From: CAXBNB01 sp040222275
GTDB taxonomy: Bacteria; Bacteroidota; Bacteroidia; Cytophagales; Cyclobacteriaceae
Direction: 5' to 3'
Assembly (NCBI GenBank): GCA_040222275.1
Contig: JAVKDJ010000030.1
Span: 1-64,000, forward strand
DNA length: 64,000 bases
Shown: positions 60,030 through 64,000 of the stretch, piece by piece
Layout: each line of letters opens with the position of its first letter
Numbering within the stretch: position 1 is the first letter of the stretch
The notes under the pieces: generated by a model
What the model was told of the DNA's origin: nothing
Database searches by the model: none
Seen by the model: only the letters and a program-made list of their open reading frames with translations
Position numbers and translations under genes: made by a program

Positions 60030-61505
60030 TTGAGTACACTTTTGCACATAATTTTAATCCACTCATTAACCAGTCCTGACTGCACTGCTTTGCTGAATTT
60101 TTTCAAAATCAATGATCCATATCGCCTGGCATTTGTATTTCTACTTATGCTCCTTATCAGGGTGCCACTGATTTATACTGGCATTCCCTTGATTGCACCC
60201 GAGTTGAAATGGATGATAATAGGTGAAGCCCTGGCCAATGGCAAGGACATGTACAAAGATATTTGGGACTTCACCGGGCCACTTTCGGCAGGTATCTATG
60301 GGTTGGTCCATCTGCTTTTTGGAAAAAGTGTGATGGCCTACCGGGCCTTGTCAATGGTATTGGTGCTGATCCAATGTGGTGTTTTCAACAACCTCCTTCT
60401 TAAAAACAAGGCCTACAATCAAAACACCTACATTCCTGCTTTGATGTATATGTTGTTTATGCATGTGTCATTCGATTTTCTTACGCTATCACCGGTGCTG
60501 ATGGGGATGACTTTGGTGTTGCTTGCGGTCAACAATTTATTTCAGAGAATGGACAATCTGACCAGGGACGACTTGTTCGTACAAATGGGATTGTACCTTG
60601 GCCTGGCTACTTTGTTCTACCTTCCGTTTTTTCTCTACTTCGTGGTAATTATAGCCTCGTTGCTGATCTACACCGGCTCTGTCATCAGGAGAATGTCGCT
60701 CATGGTCTATGGTTTTTTCCTCGTATTGGTCATTGCATCATTCTACTATTTTTGGTTCGATTCTTTTGCCATGTTCCGAGTGGCCTATTTTGAATCCATA
60801 TTTAGCATAAAGCCGCAACTATACATCACCAGGATTGAGTTTTTGGGGTTGGTGTTTATTCCATTGTCCATATTCGTGGTATCGTTTGTAAAATCACGGT
60901 CCATTGGAAGGTACATCAATTTTCAGATTAAGATCCAGAACGTGATGCTCATGTTTATGTTTGCTGGAATATTTTCAGTGTGGCTTTCCAGGGAATTTTC
61001 TGTGTATCAGCTGATATTTGTTGTGCCTGGCCTGGCTTTTTTTACTTCGCATTACCTGATCGCCCTGAAAAACTGGATAATGGCCGAAGCAGTGTTCGTC
61101 ATCATTGCACTGTTGCTTTTGCTCAATATGCTGTTTCCCCTGAAGCGCTGGCTGTTTGTTGACGAGTTTATTTCTTTTGACCAGCTCATGGTTCAGGAAA
61201 CGCCATACGACACCCTGACAGAAGGAAAAAAGCTGTTGGTGATTGGGGAAAGCATAGATGCGTATTCAAATAGCTCCCTGGCCACTCCATACCTCAACTG
61301 GCAATTGACAAGAAACCATTTCCAAAACCTGGGATATTATGACAACCTCAGTGAAACCTATCTGCATTTCACTGACAATCCGCCGGACGTAATCATTGAC
61401 GAAAAGAAAGTAGTTCCAGAATTGTTTAAGAAGGCCCCAACGGTAGGTTTAAAGTACACACCTCACTACTCCATAGAAAATGTGTATTTGAGAAAAGGCG
61501 ATTAG
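60030..61505 (+). CDS. Multi-spanning membrane protein, glycosyltransferase-like (GT-C-type)
   Basis: 491 residues from a TTG at 60030. A later TTG at 60090 is possible: it would begin just before LNFFKINDPYRLAF, which looks like the conserved N-terminus. About 10-11 membrane helices follow. The first loop, WMIIGEALANGKDMYKDIWD then FTGPLSAGIYGLVHLLFGKS, is similar to the acidic first periplasmic loop of GT-C glycosyltransferases. The last 100 residues are soluble and contain LLVIGESIDAYSNSSLATPY. It may act on a lipid-linked sugar, but family assignment is not certain. No partner genes adjoin it. Confidence 0.8.
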   Translation: MSTLLHIILIHSLTSPDCTALLNFFKINDPYRLAFVFLLMLLIRVPLIYTGIPLIAPELKWMIIGEALANGKDMYKDIWDFTGPLSAGIYGLVHLLFGKSVMAYRALSMVLVLIQCGVFNNLLLKNKAYNQNTYIPALMYMLFMHVSFDFLTLSPVLMGMTLVLLAVNNLFQRMDNLTRDDLFVQMGLYLGLATLFYLPFFLYFVVIIASLLIYTGSVIRRMSLMVYGFFLVLVIASFYYFWFDSFAMFRVAYFESIFSIKPQLYITRIEFLGLVFIPLSIFVVSFVKSRSIGRYINFQIKIQNVMLMFMFAGIFSVWLSREFSVYQLIFVVPGLAFFTSHYLIALKNWIMAEAVFVIIALLLLLNMLFPLKRWLFVDEFISFDQLMVQETPYDTLTEGKKLLVIGESIDAYSNSSLATPYLNWQLTRNHFQNLGYYDNLSETYLHFTDNPPDVIIDEKKVVPELFKKAPTVGLKYTPHYSIENVYLRKGD

Positions 61506-61552
61506 ATATCCGGCCTCAAAAAAAATCATGAACCTTACAAGATGAGTTGATC

Positions 61553-61981
61553 TCAGCAGGAAATTTTGCTTACCCTTCTTTCATGCCTTCCTCCTTCAAA
61601 CTCAGAAGATATAAAGGTTTCTACCATGTTTTCGGCTACCGCATAATCAACGAAGCGCTCGGGTATGCAAATCACATTGGCATTGTTGTGTTGTCGGGCG
61701 AGGGCTGCCAGGTCGGTATTCCAGCACAAAGCTGCCCTTATGTCACTGTGTTTGTTGGCTGTCATCGCCACACCATTGCCACTGCCGCAAATCAATATGC
61801 CCAGATCAAATTCATCGCTTACTACGGCATCTGCCACCGGATGGACAAAGTCAGGATAATCCACAGAATCAGGACTGTATGGCCCGAAATCTTTTACCTC
61901 TATGCCCTTGCCATTCAGGTATTTTGAGATTTTTTCTTTGTATGTGAATCCGGCATGGTCGCCACCTATTGCAATTTTCAT
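61553..61981 (-). CDS. rpiB: Ribose-5-phosphate isomerase B
   Basis: 142 residues. The start KIAIGGDHAGFTYKEKI and the active-site loop ICGSGNGVAMTANK with Cys65 are diagnostic, and HNNANVICIPERFV is typical. It interconverts ribose-5-phosphate and ribulose-5-phosphate. It is the last gene of glyA-tatC-rpiB, 19 bases after tatC. Confidence 0.96.
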   Translation of the reverse strand: MKIAIGGDHAGFTYKEKISKYLNGKGIEVKDFGPYSPDSVDYPDFVHPVADAVVSDEFDLGILICGSGNGVAMTANKHSDIRAALCWNTDLAALARQHNNANVICIPERFVDYAVAENMVETFISSEFEGGRHERRVSKISC

Positions 61982-62000
61982 GGTGTTTATATCTTGATGA

Positions 62001-62840
62001 TTAGTCTTCCTCTTTTTCCAGATTTTTATAAGTTCTTTTAGATATAACCATACTAAACTGGTACAGTCCTATCAATGGCAATGCGATCAAGACCTGACTA
62101 AAAGGGTCGGGCGGTGTAAGCATGGCCCCCAGGAAGAAAATAACTACAATACTATGTTTTCTATACGTTTTCAAAAGACTTGGGGTCACCAGTCCGGTTT
62201 TAGTAAGGAAATAGACAACCATCGGCAATTGAAACAGAAGCCCGCAGGCCAGGACCAGGGTGGTGATGGTGGAGACGTACGACACAATATCAAATTCGTT
62301 GAGAATGCTCGGGTCGATCTGGTAATTGGACAAAAAATTGATCGATAGAGGCGCAAGGATAAAATATCCGAAGGTCACACCTATCATAAACAACAAGCTC
62401 ACATAAAAAACAGCCCCCCTTGCTACTTTCCTTTCCTTGATATACATGCCCGGGCTGATAAACCGCCACACTTCCCAAAAGGCGTATGGAAAAGCACAAA
62501 TCAACCCAACGGCAAACGATGAAGTGATGTGCATGGTAAACTGGCCTGTCATCTGACGGCTCTGTATTATGAATGGAAGTTCGTCAATACAAAGGCCTGA
62601 GGTGCCGATCATATCAGCAAGCCGGCACATCATTTGATAGGTCCAGAATTCAGTTTTTGACGGCCCAAGTATTATTTTACCAAAAACAATACTTTTGGCA
62701 AGGAATGCGCCAATGGTAAATACCCCTATGGCTATAAATGCCCTGATGATGTGCCACCTGAGTTCTTCAAGGTGGTCGAGAAAAGACATTTCAGGCTGTT
62801 CTTCCTGTGGCTTTTGCTGAACTTCTGGTAAATCGCTCAT
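62001..62840 (-). CDS. tatC: Sec-independent protein translocase TatC
   Basis: 279 residues with six membrane helices. The family start MSFLDHLEELRWHIIRAFIA, FGYFILAPLSINFLSNY and LFQLPMVVYFLTKTGLVTPS are conserved. TatC recognises twin-arginine signals and exports folded proteins. No tatA or tatB gene is in the window. It follows glyA by 11 bases. Confidence 0.96.
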   Translation of the reverse strand: MSDLPEVQQKPQEEQPEMSFLDHLEELRWHIIRAFIAIGVFTIGAFLAKSIVFGKIILGPSKTEFWTYQMMCRLADMIGTSGLCIDELPFIIQSRQMTGQFTMHITSSFAVGLICAFPYAFWEVWRFISPGMYIKERKVARGAVFYVSLLFMIGVTFGYFILAPLSINFLSNYQIDPSILNEFDIVSYVSTITTLVLACGLLFQLPMVVYFLTKTGLVTPSLLKTYRKHSIVVIFFLGAMLTPPDPFSQVLIALPLIGLYQFSMVISKRTYKNLEKEED

Positions 62841-62851
62841 TCAATGACAGT

Positions 62852-64000
62852 TTATACCAGTTCTCTGTATAATGGAAATTCATGCATCCATTCGTTTACC
62901 TGCCGCTTGACACTCGCAATGTTTTGTTCGTTATCGGTATCAGAGAGGATGGAGTCCATCAGGTCAACTATTTTTTCCATGTCGGCTTCCTTCATGCCCC
63001 TGGTGGTCATGGCGGCAGTTCCCACACGCATGCCAGAAGTGACAAACGGTGATTTGTCATCGAATGGCACCATATTTTTATTTACTGTAATGTCTGCTTT
63101 GATCAATGTATTTTCAGCGAGCTTGCCAGTGAGCCCTTTGGACCTGAGGTCTATCAGGCAAATGTGGTTGTCTGTACCTCCCGATATTACATGATATCCT
63201 TTGTTCACAAAAGCCTGGGCCATGGCGCGTCCATTTTTTTGGACCTGAATTACATATTCCATATACTCATCAGACAATGCTTCGCCAAATGCGACTGCTT
63301 TGGCGGCAATCACATGCTCCAAAGGCCCTCCTTGTGTTCCGGGGAACACTCCTGAATCCAACAAGGCACTCATTTTTCTCAATTCACCCTTAGGGGTTTT
63401 CAGTCCGAAAGGATTGTCAAAATCCTCCCTCATCAAAATCATGCCACCTCTGGGGCCCCTGAGGGTCTTATGGGTGGTGGTGGTTACGATGTGGCAATGC
63501 TCCAATGGGTCGCTCAACAAGCCCCTGGCGATAAGGCCGGCGGGGTGTGAAATGTCCGCCATCAGGAGTGCCCCTACTTCATCAGCAATAGCCCTGAATT
63601 TCGCATAGTCCCAATCGCGGCTATAGGCAGAAGCCCCACTGATGATCAATTTTGGTTTTTCTGTAAGGGCAGTTTCTTCCAGTTTTGCATAGTCTATCGT
63701 TCCTGTTTCTTTATCTACACCATAAAAGCTGGTTTGGTACAATTTTCCTGAAAAATTGACAGGCGATCCGTGGGTCAAATGCCCGCCATGCGACAAATCA
63801 AATCCTAATATTTTATCTCCTGCATTCAATGCAGCCAGCATCACTGCAGCATTGGCCTGGGCACCAGAGTGTGGTTGAACATTGGCCCATGTGGCGCCAA
63901 ATAGTTCCTTGGCCCTGTCCCTTGCGAGGTTCTCCGTTTCATCGACTACTTCACATCCACCATAGTATCTTTTTCCAGGCAGGCCCTCTGCATATTTGTT
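62852..64000 (-). CDS. glyA: Serine hydroxymethyltransferase (5' end beyond window)
   Basis: The frame runs open to the window edge, so the N-terminus is missing. Visible are AEGLPGKRYYGGCE near the edge, HSGAQANAAVMMLAALNAGD, KILGFDLSHGGHLTHGSPVN and the PLP lysine in TTTTHKTLRGPRGG, with GTPALTTRG-like MRVGTAAMTTRGMKEADM near the end. The enzyme converts serine and tetrahydrofolate to glycine and methylene-tetrahydrofolate. It is the first visible gene of glyA-tatC-rpiB. Confidence 0.97.
   Translation of the reverse strand, partial: NKYAEGLPGKRYYGGCEVVDETENLARDRAKELFGATWANVQPHSGAQANAAVMLAALNAGDKILGFDLSHGGHLTHGSPVNFSGKLYQTSFYGVDKETGTIDYAKLEETALTEKPKLIISGASAYSRDWDYAKFRAIADEVGALLMADISHPAGLIARGLLSDPLEHCHIVTTTTHKTLRGPRGGMILMREDFDNPFGLKTPKGELRKMSALLDSGVFPGTQGGPLEHVIAAKAVAFGEALSDEYMEYVIQVQKNGRAMAQAFVNKGYHVISGGTDNHICLIDLRSKGLTGKLAENTLIKADITVNKNMVPFDDKSPFVTSGMRVGTAAMTTRGMKEADMEKIVDLMDSILSDTDNEQNIASVKRQVNEWMHEFPLYRELV

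Overview
The window comes from the chromosome of a Bacteroidota bacterium, most likely a Cytophagales/Cyclobacteriaceae-type organism. This is inferred from gene content: a SusC/SusD pair with a hybrid one-protein two-component regulator, many lipoproteins, an OmpA protein with a discoidin-like domain, a DUF6089-type outer-membrane barrel, and the gene orders sufBCDSE and glyA-tatC-rpiB. Several promoters also fit the Bacteroidota consensus TTTG-N19/20-TAnnTTTG. No rRNA, tRNA, CRISPR array, complete insertion sequence or prophage is visible.

Layout. 1-3.1 kb: two LVIVD-type lipoproteins, a probable RHS-type relic, a Phd/YoeB toxin-antitoxin pair with a palindromic operator, and a MORN-repeat protein. 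3.3-12.7 kb: susD, susC and their probable AraC-type hybrid sensor regulator, with a 21-bp-period direct repeat between regulator and susC. 12.7-15.7 kb: a frameshifted lipoprotein pseudogene, a discoidin-OmpA protein and a methyltransferase. 15.9-18.2 kb: membrane pyrophosphatase hppA, preceded by a terminator-like leader hairpin. 18.2-24.7 kb: the Fe-S assembly operon sufB-C-D-S-E, then a SufT/DUF59 protein and a bacilliredoxin. 25-34 kb: a DUF4159 protein, a two-gene bacillosamine-type sugar module, an outer-membrane barrel, methyltransferase, patatin, acyltransferase, prmC, ribD and a secreted hydrolase. 35-41 kb: nrdB-nrdA, rplU-rpmA, a zinc-ribbon membrane protein and a hydroxypyruvate-isomerase-like protein. 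41.6-47.3 kb: a ferredoxin-type reductase, a 52-residue FeoB-associated protein, suhB, rsmI, a second toxin-antitoxin pair, a pterin dehydratase and two TRAP transporter permeases. 47.5-56.9 kb: an M16 protease and an RND efflux operon. 56.9-58.1 kb: a non-coding block of 383-bp tandem repeats carrying small inverted-repeat elements. 58.1-64 kb: lolC/E-type permease, rbfA, a multi-spanning membrane protein, rpiB, tatC and the start of the glyA locus (truncated by the window).

Most of the window is housekeeping. The least explained features are non-coding: the repeat block at 57.1-58.0 kb with a related copy at 50.45 kb, the direct repeat upstream of susC, the leader hairpin of hppA, a perfect 11-bp-arm palindrome between nrdB and rplU, and the decayed genes at 1.3 and 12.9 kb. 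I did not find a clearly new multi-gene system. All functional calls come from reading motifs by eye; no database search was run.
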